Assembly: GCF_033110285.1 (NCBI RefSeq) | Contig: NZ_CP136995.1 | Span: forward strand, 3,547,736-3,611,735 | Length of the DNA stretch: 64,000 bases | Reading direction: 5' to 3' | Source: Ottowia sp. SB7-C50 | GTDB taxonomy: Bacteria > Pseudomonadota > Gammaproteobacteria > Burkholderiales > Burkholderiaceae_C | Part shown: positions 25,870 through 34,923 of the stretch, in pieces | How positions within the stretch are numbered: the first letter of the stretch is position 1 | Layout: every line of letters begins with the position of its first letter | The notes under the pieces: model-generated | Seen by the model: the letters and a program-made list of their open reading frames with translations, nothing else | Told to the model about the DNA's origin: nothing | Databases searched by the model: none | Program-made: the position numbers and the translations under genes

Positions 25870-27447
25870 TCAGTGGCGGCGCGCGAGCAACCGCAGGCCG
25901 CCCAACAGCAGCACGCAAGCGATCCACAGCGGCCACAAGCCCGCCAGCGCCGCCCAGCGCGCAAACGGCGTGACGTGCGTGCGGCCCTCAAACTGGCCCT
26001 GCAGCACGCCGCGCGTCAGGCGCGGCAGCAGGTGCGTCACCTGACCGCGGTGGTCGATGATGGCGGTGGCGCCGGTGTTGGTGGCGCGCAGCATGGGGCG
26101 CTCGAACTCCAGCGCGCGCATGCGGCTGATGGCCAGATGCTGGTCGATCGCGACGCTGTCGCCAAACCAGGCGATGTTGCTGACGTTGACGAAGGCCGTG
26201 GGCGCGCTGGCCGGGTCGGCAAAGCGCGCCGCCAGTTCTTCGCCAAACAAGTCTTCGTAGCAGACGTTGGGCGCCAGGCGCTGGCCCTGCCATTCAAACG
26301 ACGGCTGGCCCAGCCCGCCGCGCGCGAAGTCGCCCAGCGGAATGTTCATCATGCGCACGAACCACTTGAACAGCGGCGGGATGAATTCGCCAAACGGCAC
26401 CAGGTGGTGCTTGTCGTAGCGGTAGGGCACGGCCTGCCCCGGCTTCAGCCCGACCACCGAATTGGTGTAGCCCGTCTCCATGTCGCCCAGCGGCACGCCC
26501 AGCAGCGCCGCCTGGCCGGGCTGGGCAAAGCGTTCGGTCAGTGCCTGCCAGTAGCCTTCGGGCAGCTGGCGCGGCAGCAGCGGGATGGCGGTTTCGGGGC
26601 CGACGATCAGCGGCGCGCGGTTGGCCTGCAACTGCTCGCCGTACCAGGTGAGCGAATCGACCACGCCGGTGCCGGGCACGAACTTCTCGTCTTGCGGGAT
26701 GTTGCCCTGCATCAGCGCGACCTGCGTCACCAGTGGCCGGTGGCCCGACGGCGGCGTGTGGCACAGGTTGACGTCGCAAAAACGCCAGCCCCACAGCGCC
26801 CCGCCCACGCCCAGCACCACCAGCATGGCAACCCACGTGCGCGGCCGGCGCCAGCGCACCTGCGGCGCCAGGGCAATCAGCGCCGCCAGCGCCGCCGCCA
26901 CGAAGCCGATGCCGTACACGCCCACGTAGCGCGCCAGAAAGGCCAGCACGCCGTCGACGTGCGCGTAGCCGCCCGCACCCCACGGAAAGCCCGTCAGCCA
27001 CTGCCCGCGCGCCAGCTCGGCCAGCGTCCAGCACGCGGCAAAGCCCAGCGCCGACCCCACCGGCCGCGCGGCCAGCCCCTGCGACAAGGCGACGAAGGCC
27101 GCGCCCGCCAGCGCGTAGTACAGCGCCAGAAACCCCGCCAGCGCCAGCACCGCCGCCGCGGCCAGCGCCGCGTTCAGCCCGCCGTAGGTGTGCATCGAGA
27201 TGAACAGCCACCAGAACGTGCCCGCCAGCCACGCCAGCGCAAACAGCCACGACGGCAGCAGCGCGCGCCGCCACGCCGCGCCCGAATCAGCACCCACCTG
27301 CACCAGCCGCCACGCCAGCCACGACAGGCTCAGCACCTGCAGCCAGCCGTGCGGCTGCCCGGTCCACGGGTCGGCGATGGCGCATGCCTGCGCCAGCCCC
27401 GCCAACACGGCGGCGGGCGCAGAGGCCAGCCAGCGGGTCAGGCGCAT
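25870..27447 (-). CDS. lnt: apolipoprotein N-acyltransferase
   Basis: A 525-aa inner-membrane enzyme that N-acylates the terminal cysteine of lipoproteins. About six to eight membrane segments precede the nitrilase-like periplasmic domain (from about residue 230). The triad is present: glutamate in IVGPETAIPLLP, lysine in YDKHHLVPFGEFIP and cysteine in APNVCYEDLFGE; a last membrane segment is at the C-terminus. Located after corC as in many proteobacteria. Confidence 0.94.
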   Translation of the reverse strand: MRLTRWLASAPAAVLAGLAQACAIADPWTGQPHGWLQVLSLSWLAWRLVQVGADSGAAWRRALLPSWLFALAWLAGTFWWLFISMHTYGGLNAALAAAAVLALAGFLALYYALAGAAFVALSQGLAARPVGSALGFAACWTLAELARGQWLTGFPWGAGGYAHVDGVLAFLARYVGVYGIGFVAAALAALIALAPQVRWRRPRTWVAMLVVLGVGGALWGWRFCDVNLCHTPPSGHRPLVTQVALMQGNIPQDEKFVPGTGVVDSLTWYGEQLQANRAPLIVGPETAIPLLPRQLPEGYWQALTERFAQPGQAALLGVPLGDMETGYTNSVVGLKPGQAVPYRYDKHHLVPFGEFIPPLFKWFVRMMNIPLGDFARGGLGQPSFEWQGQRLAPNVCYEDLFGEELAARFADPASAPTAFVNVSNIAWFGDSVAIDQHLAISRMRALEFERPMLRATNTGATAIIDHRGQVTHLLPRLTRGVLQGQFEGRTHVTPFARWAALAGLWPLWIACVLLLGGLRLLARRH

Positions 27448-27479
27448 CGATCGGGCATGGGCAAAACAGCGGCGCGCCG

Positions 27480-28373
27480 TCAGAGCGCGGCGTCCGCGCT
27501 GCGCGACACCTTGAACCAGCGCACCGCGCCGCCCTTGGTGTGCAGCACGTGAAAGTCCAGCCCGCCCAGGCTGAAGCGCTCGCCGCGCTTGGGCACGTGG
27601 CCCATTTCGTGGGCGATCAGGCCGCCGATGGTGTCGAAATCGACGTCCAGGTCGCCGTCGGGGTTGGCGCCCAGCACCACGCCGAAGGATTCGTTGACGC
27701 GCTCCAGCGGCGTGTCGCCCGCCACGCGCCAGGTGTTGTCGGCCAGGGCAAAGATGTCGCCCTCGTCGCCTTCGTCGATGTCGAATTCGTCCTCGATCTC
27801 GCCGACGATCTGCTCCAGCACGTCCTCGATGGTGATGAGGCCTGCCGTGCGGCCGAATTCGTCCACCACCATGGCAAGGTGGTTGCGGTTGACGCGAAAC
27901 GAGCGCAGCAGGTCGCTCAAGCCCTTGCTTTCGGGCACGAACATGGGCGGGCGCAGCAGCGTGCGGATGTTGAGCTGCGGCGCGCGCTGCAGCTTGAGCA
28001 GGTCCTTGGCCAGCAGGATGCCGATGATGTTCTCGCGCTCGCCCTGGTAGACCGGAAAGCGCGAATGCGCGGTGCGGATCACCTCCAGCAGCATCTGCTC
28101 GTAGGGCGCGTCGATGTCCAGCAGGTCCATGCGCGGGGCCGCCACCATGGCGTCGCCCGCGGTCATGTCGGCCAGGCGCAGCACGCCTTCCAGCATGACG
28201 CGGCTTTCGGCGTCGATGACCTCGTTGTCCTCGGCCTCGGCCAGGGTTTCGATCAACTCGTCGGTCGAATCGGGGCCGGGCTTGATGAACTCGACCAGCT
28301 TCTGGAACAGGCTGCGCTTGTCTTCGCGCTCGGCAGGGCGCTCGCCGGAGCGCGCGGGGTGGGGGTCAGCCAC
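27480..28373 (-). CDS. corC: HlyC/CorC family transporter-associated CBS protein
   Basis: About 297 aa from GTG 28373 (a TTG at 28478 would add 35 poorly conserved residues). It has DLLDIDAPYEQMLLEVIRTAHSRFPVY and DEFGRTAGLITIEDVLEQIVGEI, typical of paired CBS domains, then a C-terminal CorC/HlyC domain (ESFGVVL... GGLIAHEMGHVPKRGE). CorC proteins are linked to magnesium/cobalt handling and often sit beside lnt, as here (32-nt gap). No membrane segment, so it acts in the cytoplasm. Confidence 0.88.
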   Translation of the reverse strand: MADPHPARSGERPAEREDKRSLFQKLVEFIKPGPDSTDELIETLAEAEDNEVIDAESRVMLEGVLRLADMTAGDAMVAAPRMDLLDIDAPYEQMLLEVIRTAHSRFPVYQGERENIIGILLAKDLLKLQRAPQLNIRTLLRPPMFVPESKGLSDLLRSFRVNRNHLAMVVDEFGRTAGLITIEDVLEQIVGEIEDEFDIDEGDEGDIFALADNTWRVAGDTPLERVNESFGVVLGANPDGDLDVDFDTIGGLIAHEMGHVPKRGERFSLGGLDFHVLHTKGGAVRWFKVSRSADAAL

Positions 28374-28488
28374 GATCTGGGGTGCAGGACGTGCGGTAGT
28401 TGTGTCAGGCGGCAAGGATAGCCCAACCGTACACCGGCCCGCGTCGGACGGCGCCGCGGGCGATGACGTGTCCGTCAAAGTCAGGCGC

Positions 28489-29187
28489 TCAGTTGCCCGT
28501 GCGGCGGCGGCCTTCGCGCACCGCTTCGCGCACTTCCTGCGCGGTGGCCAGCAGTTCGCGCACCGCGCTGGCCTCGGTCTTCAGCCAGTAGTCGACGTGG
28601 CCGACCTGGTCGGCCAGCAATTCGCCCACGCGGGTCGAAAAGCTGGCTTCCGGCAGGCTCAGGTGAGCCTCGCTCTCGCTGCCCGATCGCTCGATCACCG
28701 CGCCGGCATTGCGCGCAATGCGCAGCATGGCGGTGTTTTCGCTCAGGGCGTGGATGTACAGCGTCTTCACGCCATCGTTGACGGCGTGCATGGCGGCGCG
28801 CTCGAACAGGCGCGCGCCGTAGCCGCGGCCGCGCGCATGGCGCGACACCGAGACGCCGAATTCGGCAAAGCCGGCCTGCGTCATGTCCACCGGGTAGGCC
28901 AGATGGGCCATGGCGATCAGTTCCAGCTTGCGGTTGAAGATGCCGAACACCTGGTCGCGCGAGAAGTCGAGCCGGTCGACGTACTGGCGGATCTGGCGGT
29001 CGTTGGCGGCGTAGCCAAAGCGCAGGTAGCGGTCGTGCTCGTCCAGCGCGATCAGGTGGCGCGCGATCTGCTCGCGGTAGCGGGCGCCGATCTCGCGGAT
29101 CGGCACCAGGGCGACATGCCGGGGCGAACGCACCGGCCGACGCGAGGCCGACGGGCCTGCCGTGGGGGTTTGAGTGGGCGTTTCCAT
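28489..29187 (-). CDS. GNAT family N-acetyltransferase
   Basis: About 232 aa from ATG 29187 (METPTQTPTAG). A GNAT core is visible: HDRYLRFGYAANDRQI, FGIFNRKLELIAMAHLAY, and the acetyl-CoA loop SRHARGRGYGARLFERAAMHA. Such proteins acetylate small molecules or proteins; substrate unknown. An in-frame start at 29310 exists but adds residues unlike the family. It is upstream of corC on the same strand with about 115 nt between. Confidence 0.8.
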   Translation of the reverse strand: METPTQTPTAGPSASRRPVRSPRHVALVPIREIGARYREQIARHLIALDEHDRYLRFGYAANDRQIRQYVDRLDFSRDQVFGIFNRKLELIAMAHLAYPVDMTQAGFAEFGVSVSRHARGRGYGARLFERAAMHAVNDGVKTLYIHALSENTAMLRIARNAGAVIERSGSESEAHLSLPEASFSTRVGELLADQVGHVDYWLKTEASAVRELLATAQEVREAVREGRRRTGN

Positions 29188-29337
29188 ACATCCATAGTAG
29201 GGCCGCCTGCCTAGAGAGAAAACTCCAATCGGCTCAAAAATGCTGCATTGCGGCATCATCCTACGCATTACTTCACGCCGGGCCCGGAAGGGGCGTTGCC
29301 CGGCGCGCACAGCGGTGCCAGCACATGCTTCGGCGAA

Positions 29338-29396
29338 TTGCTACTTAATCAGTAGCTGAAAGCGCCCTATCTATAAGCGCACAGGGCCAAAAACAC
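29338..29396. repeat. Family A dispersed repeat 3' of the AsnC regulator
   Basis: TTGCTACTTAATCAGTAGCTG followed by AAAGCGCCC and TAAGCGC arms. AT-rich; it sits right after the stop of the regulator gene. Confidence 0.65.
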
Positions 29397-29398
29397 GG

Positions 29399-29878
29399 TC
29401 AAACCGGCAGCGCCGTGGTGGTCTTCACCGCGTCGATGACAAAGCTGCTCTTGCAGTCCTGCACCGAAGGGTGGCGCAGCAGGGTGTCCATCATGAAACG
29501 TGAGTACGCACTCATGTCGTGCACCACCAGACGCAACAAAAAATCCATTTCGCCGGTCAGCGCCACACAGTCCACCACCTCGGGCCAGGTCTGCACGCTG
29601 GCGCGAAATTCGTCCATCGGGTTGCGCTTGGCGTGCTCGGCGCGCTTTTCCAGCCGAACGTTGACATAGGCCGTCAATCCCAGCCCCACGGCACGCGGGT
29701 TCAACAGGGCCACATAGCGGTCCACAACGCCCGCTTCTTCCAGTTTTTTGATGCGCCGCAACACGGCGCTGGCCGACAGGCCGATGCGCGCGCCGATGGC
29801 CTCGTGCGTCTCACGCGCGTCGGCCTGCAGGCAGGCCAGGATGGCGCGGTCCAGGCGATCAAGCAGGGCTTGGGTCAT
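29399..29878 (-). CDS. Lrp/AsnC family transcriptional regulator
   Basis: A 159-aa feast/famine regulator: an N-terminal helix-turn-helix (LDRLDRAILACLQADARET, IGLSASAVLRRIKKLEEAG) and a RAM ligand-binding domain (LTAYVNVRLEKR, CVALTGEMDFLLRLVV). It is divergent from hppD, with starts 187 nt apart, so it likely controls that gene in response to an aromatic amino acid; this is inference from position. The start ATG 29878 was chosen for fit to the family; a further in-frame start lies upstream. Confidence 0.87.
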   Translation of the reverse strand: MTQALLDRLDRAILACLQADARETHEAIGARIGLSASAVLRRIKKLEEAGVVDRYVALLNPRAVGLGLTAYVNVRLEKRAEHAKRNPMDEFRASVQTWPEVVDCVALTGEMDFLLRLVVHDMSAYSRFMMDTLLRHPSVQDCKSSFVIDAVKTTTALPV

Positions 29879-30065
29879 GGTGGCGCAGCATAGCAGGCGC
29901 ACCCTGCAGACGTTGCACACAAATTTTGTGCATTTCCATGATTTAGCCAATGAAATATGCGCAAGATGGCGCTTTGCGCCGGCAAGACGCCGTGAAACAT
30001 CGCCCAAAGCGCCCTACAGTGTCAGGTTTCGGCCTCGCGCCACCCACAACAGAGGAGACAACGCC

Positions 30066-31208
30066 ATGCCCGCCACCGCCGCCACCGCCGCGACCTGGGA
30101 CAACCCCATGGGCACCGACGGCTTCGAGTTCATTGAATACGCCGCACCCGACCCCGCCGCCATGGGCGCGCTGTTCGAGCGCATGGGCTTTGCCGCCGTG
30201 GCCAGGCACCGCCGCAAGAACGTGACGCTGTACCGCCAGGGCGAGATCAACTTCATCATCAACGCCGAGCCCGACAGCTTTGCCCAGCGCTTTGCCAAAC
30301 TGCACGGCCCCAGCATCTGCGCGATTGCCTTTCGTGTGCAGGACGCCAAGGCCGCCTACGAGCGCGCGCTGAGCCTGGGCGCCTGGGCGTATGCGGGCCA
30401 GGCCGGCGCGGGCGAGCTGAACATCCCCGCCATCAAGGGCATTGGCGACTCCATCATCTACCTGATCGACCGCTGGCGCGGCAAGGACGGCGCCCAGGAG
30501 GGCGACATCGGCAACATCGGCTTCTACGATGTCGACTTCGAGCCGCTGCCCGGCGTGCGCGGCGCCGGCGCCATCAGCCCCGAAGGCTATGGCATGACCG
30601 TGATCGACCACCTGACGCACAACGTGCACAAGGGCCGCATGGCCGAATGGGCCGAGTTCTACGAGCGGCTGTTCAACTTCCGCGAAGTGCGCTACTTCGA
30701 CATCGAGGGCCAGGCTACCGGCGTCAAGAGCAAGGCCATGACCAGCCCCTGCGGCAAGATCCGCATCCCCATCAACGAAGAGGGCAACGACCAGAAGGGC
30801 CAGATCCAGGAATACCTGGACAGCTACGCCGGCGAGGGCGTGCAGCACATCGCGCTGGCCACCCGCAACCTGTACGACACGGTGGACCAGTTGCAGATGG
30901 CGGGCGTCAAGCTGCTGAACACCAGCGAGACCTATTACGAGCTGCTGCCCAAGCGCATCCCCGGCCTGCAGGAGCCGATTGGCGAGCTGCAGTCGCGCAA
31001 CATCCTGGTTGACGGCGCGCCGGGCGAGTTGCTGCTGCAGATCTTCAGCGAAAACCAGCTCGGCCCCATCTTCTTCGAGTTCATCCAGCGCAAGGGCAAC
31101 GAAGGCTTTGGCGAAGGCAACTTCAAGGCGCTGTTCGAGACCATGGAGCTGGACCAGATGCGCCGCGGGGTGTTGAAGCCGGCGGGCACCGACGCCGCCG
31201 AAAAATAG
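30066..31208 (+). CDS. hppD: 4-hydroxyphenylpyruvate dioxygenase
   Basis: A 380-aa Fe(II) enzyme that converts 4-hydroxyphenylpyruvate to homogentisate in tyrosine breakdown. Iron ligands are seen in VIDHLTHNVH (His), GVQHIALATRN (His) and the glutamate of GPIFFEFIQRKG. The C-terminal substrate region (GFGEGNFKALFE) is conserved. AGGAGA precedes ATG 30066. The stop is immediately followed by a dispersed repeat that can fold with a T-rich tail. Confidence 0.95.
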   Translation: MPATAATAATWDNPMGTDGFEFIEYAAPDPAAMGALFERMGFAAVARHRRKNVTLYRQGEINFIINAEPDSFAQRFAKLHGPSICAIAFRVQDAKAAYERALSLGAWAYAGQAGAGELNIPAIKGIGDSIIYLIDRWRGKDGAQEGDIGNIGFYDVDFEPLPGVRGAGAISPEGYGMTVIDHLTHNVHKGRMAEWAEFYERLFNFREVRYFDIEGQATGVKSKAMTSPCGKIRIPINEEGNDQKGQIQEYLDSYAGEGVQHIALATRNLYDTVDQLQMAGVKLLNTSETYYELLPKRIPGLQEPIGELQSRNILVDGAPGELLLQIFSENQLGPIFFEFIQRKGNEGFGEGNFKALFETMELDQMRRGVLKPAGTDAAEK

Positions 31209-31262
31209 GTCAAAACGGGCTGCTGCGCTGGACGGACAAGCGCAAGCAGCTACTGTTTTTGA
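31209..31262. repeat. Family A repeat 3' of hppD, terminator-like
   Basis: GCTGCTGCGCT, spacer, AGCGCAAGCAGC, then TACTGTTTTT. The stem plus T-run in the direction of hppD is a good candidate for an intrinsic terminator made from the repeat. Confidence 0.7.
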
Positions 31263-31449
31263 AGCAACCTGGCGCGCGCCATGGGGCGCGCCGCCACCTT
31301 TTGCAGCTTCGCGGGCGGCGAAGTACCTGACGCTTGCCCGCGCTGATGCAGCCCCCCCACACCTGAAAAGCCGGTCATGAATTTGACATAATTCATACTA
31401 CTTATGGTTGCATGACCATATCCTTGATGGCAGTTCAAAAGGGGTCGGC

Positions 31450-32094
31450 ATGGGCAAAGGCAATCACTGGCGTGCTGCGCGCAGATGGGCAGGCGCGCTG
31501 CTGATCGGGGCGCTGGGTTTGGGGTGGTCCACCGGGGTGATAGCGCAGCCAGACCCGCCCACCACCCGGTTTTATACGTGCGCCCAGTACAACGACATCA
31601 TGGCTGGCCAGCCGGCGCCGTTCGGGCCCTCGAACACCCTGGTCTCCAGCACGGGCGGCTCTGTCACCCTGGGCATGGATGCTCGTCTCATCACGGCGCC
31701 GGGCGACCTGTTCACCTTCACGCTGACACCAGGCCTTGTGGAAGGCGGTGACACGCCCACAGCCACATTCATCGAATGGTCTCTGGCGACGTTCGACCCC
31801 GCGCTGCAGGACGACCCAAGCCAACTGCCACCCACCACCACCGTGGCCACCGGCGGGTTGCTGGGCAGCACGCTGACCTATGCGCCGACCACCACAGGCC
31901 AGATCGGGCTGGTGGGCATCATCGACCAATCTGATGGCTATGGCACCTTGACGGTGGGCTGCACCCACGTCGACCCGTCCGCGTCGGCAACGCCGACGGC
32001 GGTGCCGACGCTGAGCGAAATGGCGCTGGGCGCGCTGGCGTTGCTGATGGTCATGATGGCATGGCGCAGCAGCGCCCCGGGCAACCGGGGCTGA
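31450..32094 (+). CDS. IPTL-CTERM-like secreted protein
   Basis: A 214-aa secreted protein: an N-terminal signal (ALLIGALGLGWSTGVIAQP, cleavage after AQ), a serine/threonine-rich middle and a C-terminal tripartite sorting tail (VPTLSEMALGALALLMVMMA then WRSSAPGNR). This matches IPTL-CTERM, normally IPTLSEW; the Trp is replaced by Met. Such tails are processed by an exosortase-like system, none of which is in the window. ATG 31450 follows AGGGG; longer in-frame starts are in repeat-rich DNA. Function of the mature part unknown. Confidence 0.72.
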   Translation: MGKGNHWRAARRWAGALLIGALGLGWSTGVIAQPDPPTTRFYTCAQYNDIMAGQPAPFGPSNTLVSSTGGSVTLGMDARLITAPGDLFTFTLTPGLVEGGDTPTATFIEWSLATFDPALQDDPSQLPPTTTVATGGLLGSTLTYAPTTTGQIGLVGIIDQSDGYGTLTVGCTHVDPSASATPTAVPTLSEMALGALALLMVMMAWRSSAPGNRG

Positions 32095-32134
32095 AAGCTC
32101 TGGTCGTGGCGGGGCTGTGGGGGGTTGATTGCTG

Positions 32135-32152
32135 AGCGGGGCCAGCCCCGCT
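32135..32152 (+). terminator. GC-rich hairpin after the IPTL-CTERM gene
   Basis: AGCGGGG, loop CCAG, CCCCGCT. A 7-bp perfect stem 40 nt past the stop. There is no T-run, so termination is uncertain. Confidence 0.4.
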
Positions 32153-32273
32153 TCCCCCATTGAAAACCGAGGCATTCACCCGAAGTCACCGCTGCGTGCG
32201 CTCGCCAAAGCGCACGCGCTCAGCGGGCCCTTGTGCCCGCGTGGTGCCGCACGGCACCCGCGCACACGCTGCA

Positions 32274-32723
32274 TCACGCCCCCGAATCCCACGCCGCCCG
32301 CAAACGCCCGGCATAGTCGTCCAGCACGGCCGGCCCGGGCTCCTGGCGCGGCCAGGTGAAGTCGATGCCGTCGCCTTCGTGGCGCGGCACGACGTGGATG
32401 TGGAAGTGGCCCACGGTCTGGCCGGCGACGGTGCCGTTGGCTTGCAGCAGCATCACGCCGGGTGGGTCGAACGCGCGGCCGATGGCCTGGGCGACGCGCT
32501 GCGCCATCTGCATCACGGCGCCGGCTTCTTCGGGCGTCAGGTCGAACAGCGTGGCGGCGTGCCGCTTGCTGGCCACCAGCACGTGGCCGGGCGTGACCTG
32601 ACCGAGGTCCATGAAGGCGAGGGTCAGCGCGTCCTCGGCCACGCGGGCCGAAGGGATGTCGCCCGCCACCAGCCTGCAGAAGATGCACTGGCCGGGCGGC
32701 GAGGTGTCGACGAACAGGGGCAT
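32274..32723 (-). CDS. HIT family nucleotide-binding protein
   Basis: A 149-aa protein with the histidine triad HFHIHVVPRH and an N-terminal CIFCRLVAGDIPSARV, a CxxC common in HINT-type nucleotide hydrolases. ATG 32723 precedes MPLFVDTSPPGQCIF. HINT enzymes act on AMP conjugates; the natural substrate here is unknown. It is convergent with the IPTL-CTERM gene. Confidence 0.9.
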   Translation of the reverse strand: MPLFVDTSPPGQCIFCRLVAGDIPSARVAEDALTLAFMDLGQVTPGHVLVASKRHAATLFDLTPEEAGAVMQMAQRVAQAIGRAFDPPGVMLLQANGTVAGQTVGHFHIHVVPRHEGDGIDFTWPRQEPGPAVLDDYAGRLRAAWDSGA

Positions 32724-32743
32724 GGGTGGGCTCCGACAGGACA

Positions 32744-32846
32744 TTGATTATCAAAATGATAGCTGCTTGCGCTGTGCCACTGGCGTCTTCAACCAATGCT
32801 CCTGTGAATCGCTTGCAAAACAAGCGCGCATCGCTATCAATTAATG
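32744..32846. repeat. Family A repeat pair between the HIT and UPF0104 genes
   Basis: TTATCAAAATGATAGCTGCT, TGCGC, a long centre, GCTTGCAAAACAAGCGCGC and GCTATCAATTAAT. Two arm pairs, larger than the other copies; probably two elements back to back. Confidence 0.7.
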
Positions 32847-32871
32847 AGCAATCGGCTGGGACGCCCAAGGC

Positions 32872-33798
32872 TCAAGGTTCCACCTCTCTGCGCGGCAGCC
32901 CGAACGCCATCGCCCCCAGCGCGCCCTGCGCCAGCTGGTACAGCCCGTAGATGACGCCCACGCCCACGGCGGCCGGCGCCGCCACGCCGAAAGGCGCCAG
33001 CGCGGCCACGGCGGCGGCTTCGCGCGTGCCCCAGCCGCCCACGCTGACGGGCAGCGCCGCCATCAAAAACACCGGCGCCATGGCCCACGCCCACGCCACG
33101 GGCGACAGGTGCACGCCCAGCGCCAGCCCGCCCGCGGCCAGCGCCGCGGCCGACAGCACCTGCACGGCCGCCGAAGCCAGCGCCTGCCAGCGCAGCTGCG
33201 CGCCGAAGTCCGGCCGCGCGGCGGCAGCGGCCAGCGGCGCCAGCCAGCCTGTTCCGCCGCGCCGCAGCAGCCGCGGCAGCGCCCACGGCAGGGCCAGCCA
33301 CAGCAGCGTGCCGCCCAGCATCAGCGCAGTGAACACGCCCACCGGCAGCCGTAGCCATGGCGCCAGCACGCTGGCGCACAGCGCGGCGCCCAGCCCGCCG
33401 ATGGCGCACAACATCCACAGGCCGCTCAGCCGGTCCAGCAGCACCGACCAGCTGGACGCCGCCGTGTCCTGACCCGCCCGCCGCAGCACCACGGCGCGGT
33501 AGACGTCGCCGCCCACCACGGCGCCCGGCAGCAAGGCGTTGAGGCCGATGGCCTGGAAGTACCAGCGCATGGCGTCGCGCGCGCTGACCTCGGCGCCCAG
33601 CCAGCGCGCCAGCGCGCGCCAGCGCAGGGCCGACACGACGTTGGACGCGATGGCCGCCGCCAGCCCCGCCGCCAGCCAGCCGGGGTGCGCCTGCCGCAAC
33701 TGCGCCAGCACGCGCGCCGGGTCGGCCAGGGCGATCACGCCGGCCAGCAGCGCCCCGCCCAGCAGGGCGCGCAGCAGGGCCTGGCGTGCGCGTTTCAC
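32872..33798 (-). CDS. UPF0104/LPG-synthase-type membrane protein (flippase-like)
   Basis: A 308-aa polytopic protein with about eight membrane segments. It has ASNVVSALRWRALARWLG, GLNALLPGAVVGGDVYRAVV, SVLLDRLSGLWML and PVSVGGWGTREAAAVAAL, the arrangement of the lysylphosphatidylglycerol-synthase transmembrane/UPF0104 family. Relatives are proposed lipid or lipid-linked sugar flippases. It overlaps the GT2 gene by a few bases (stop of the GT2 gene at 33795), so the two are in one operon. Role in flipping a lipid-linked sugar is inference. Confidence 0.82.
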   Translation of the reverse strand: MKRARQALLRALLGGALLAGVIALADPARVLAQLRQAHPGWLAAGLAAAIASNVVSALRWRALARWLGAEVSARDAMRWYFQAIGLNALLPGAVVGGDVYRAVVLRRAGQDTAASSWSVLLDRLSGLWMLCAIGGLGAALCASVLAPWLRLPVGVFTALMLGGTLLWLALPWALPRLLRRGGTGWLAPLAAAAARPDFGAQLRWQALASAAVQVLSAAALAAGGLALGVHLSPVAWAWAMAPVFLMAALPVSVGGWGTREAAAVAALAPFGVAAPAAVGVGVIYGLYQLAQGALGAMAFGLPRREVEP

Positions 33799-34826
33799 GC
33801 TATTGTTTTAGTAGCCGCCTGCGCTGTTGAGGCGGGCGCTGGGGCCACTTTTGACCCCTCATCCGGCACATATTCCTCGGCATGGAACTGCGCCGCGCCG
33901 CCGGCCTCGTGGTAGATGCGGGTCAGCAACTCGCCGATCAGCCCGGCCACGATCATCTGCGCGCCCATCAGCACCAGCATCACCCCCACCAGCAGCAGCG
34001 GCCGCCCGCCGATGTCTTGCCCCAGCAGCTTGACGATGAGCAGCCACAGCAGGATCAGCCCGCCCGGCGCCGCCAGCCACAGCCCCAGCCCGCCAAAGGC
34101 GTGCAGCGGGCGCTGGCGGTAGCGCATGAAAAACACGATCAGGATCAGGTCGAGAATGACGCGAAAGGTGCGGTCGATACCGTACTTGCTGACGCCGCGG
34201 GTGCGCGCGTGGTGGCGCACCGGCACTTCGGTGATGCGCGCGCCCGCTTCCTTGGCCAGCGAGGGGATGAAGCGATGTAGCTCGCCATACAGGCGGATGC
34301 GGTCGATGATGGGGCGGCGATACGCCTTCAGCGCGCAGCCGTAGTCGTGCAGGTGCACGCCGGTGGCGTTGGAGATCAGTTTGTTGGCAATGCGCGAAGG
34401 CAGCTTGCGCGAAATCTCGGCGTCCTGCCGGTCCTTGCGCCAGCCGCTGACCATGTCGACGTCGGGGTCGGTCTCCAGCCGCTGCAGCAGCAGGGGGATG
34501 TCGCCCGGCTCGTTCTGCAGGTCGGCGTCCAGCGTGACCACGTAGCGCCCGCGCACGCGGTCAAAGCCGGCCTGCAGCGCGCTGGACTGGCCGTAGTTGC
34601 GCGCCAGCAGCACCGGCCGCAGCCACGGGCGCGTGGCGGCCAGCTCGCGCAGGCGGGCGCGGCTGCCGTCGGTCGACCCATCGTCCACCGCCAGCAGCTC
34701 AAAGCTGAGGGGCTGCGCCGCCATGGCCTGCGCGATGCGCTCCACCAGGTCGGGCAGGTTGTCGACCTCGTTGTAGATTGGCACGACGACGGAGACATCG
34801 GGTATCGCGGTGCGGGCAGAGGGCAT
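33795..34826 (-). CDS. family 2 glycosyltransferase (ArnC/RgtE-like, polyprenyl-phosphate)
   Basis: A 343-aa GT2 enzyme: VSVVVPIYNEVDNLPDL, LLAVDDGSTDGS, VVTLDADLQNEPGDIP (DxD-type) and VRHHARTRGVSKYGIDRTFRV, then two C-terminal membrane segments (GGLGLWLAAPGGLILLW and GVMLVLMGAQMIVAGLIGEL). This is the layout of ArnC/DPM-like transferases that put a sugar on undecaprenyl phosphate. The tail (SKVAPAPASTAQAATKTIA) is derived from dispersed-repeat DNA. It is divergent from the GT39 gene (starts 97 nt apart). Confidence 0.87.
   Translation of the reverse strand: MPSARTAIPDVSVVVPIYNEVDNLPDLVERIAQAMAAQPLSFELLAVDDGSTDGSRARLRELAATRPWLRPVLLARNYGQSSALQAGFDRVRGRYVVTLDADLQNEPGDIPLLLQRLETDPDVDMVSGWRKDRQDAEISRKLPSRIANKLISNATGVHLHDYGCALKAYRRPIIDRIRLYGELHRFIPSLAKEAGARITEVPVRHHARTRGVSKYGIDRTFRVILDLILIVFFMRYRQRPLHAFGGLGLWLAAPGGLILLWLLIVKLLGQDIGGRPLLLVGVMLVLMGAQMIVAGLIGELLTRIYHEAGGAAQFHAEEYVPDEGSKVAPAPASTAQAATKTIA
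33799..33854. repeat. Family A repeat at the 3' end of the GT2 gene
   Basis: CGCTATTGTTTTAGTAGCCG, CCTGCGCTG and GGCGGGCGC arms. It encodes the protein's last ~18 residues in frame. Confidence 0.6.
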
Positions 34827-34923
34827 GTCGGGGCAACGGGCGCGGCGGGATAATGCCTTGGATTGTGCCCTGCGGGGCCGCGGCGCCCCCGGCGCGCACG
34901 GCCCGCACCGCGTCGAACCCTGC

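Noticed and set aside
25837..27552. Large plus-strand frame opposite lnt
   Set aside because: Lnt on the minus strand has its full catalytic triad and membrane pattern; the plus frame is H/R/Q-rich noise.
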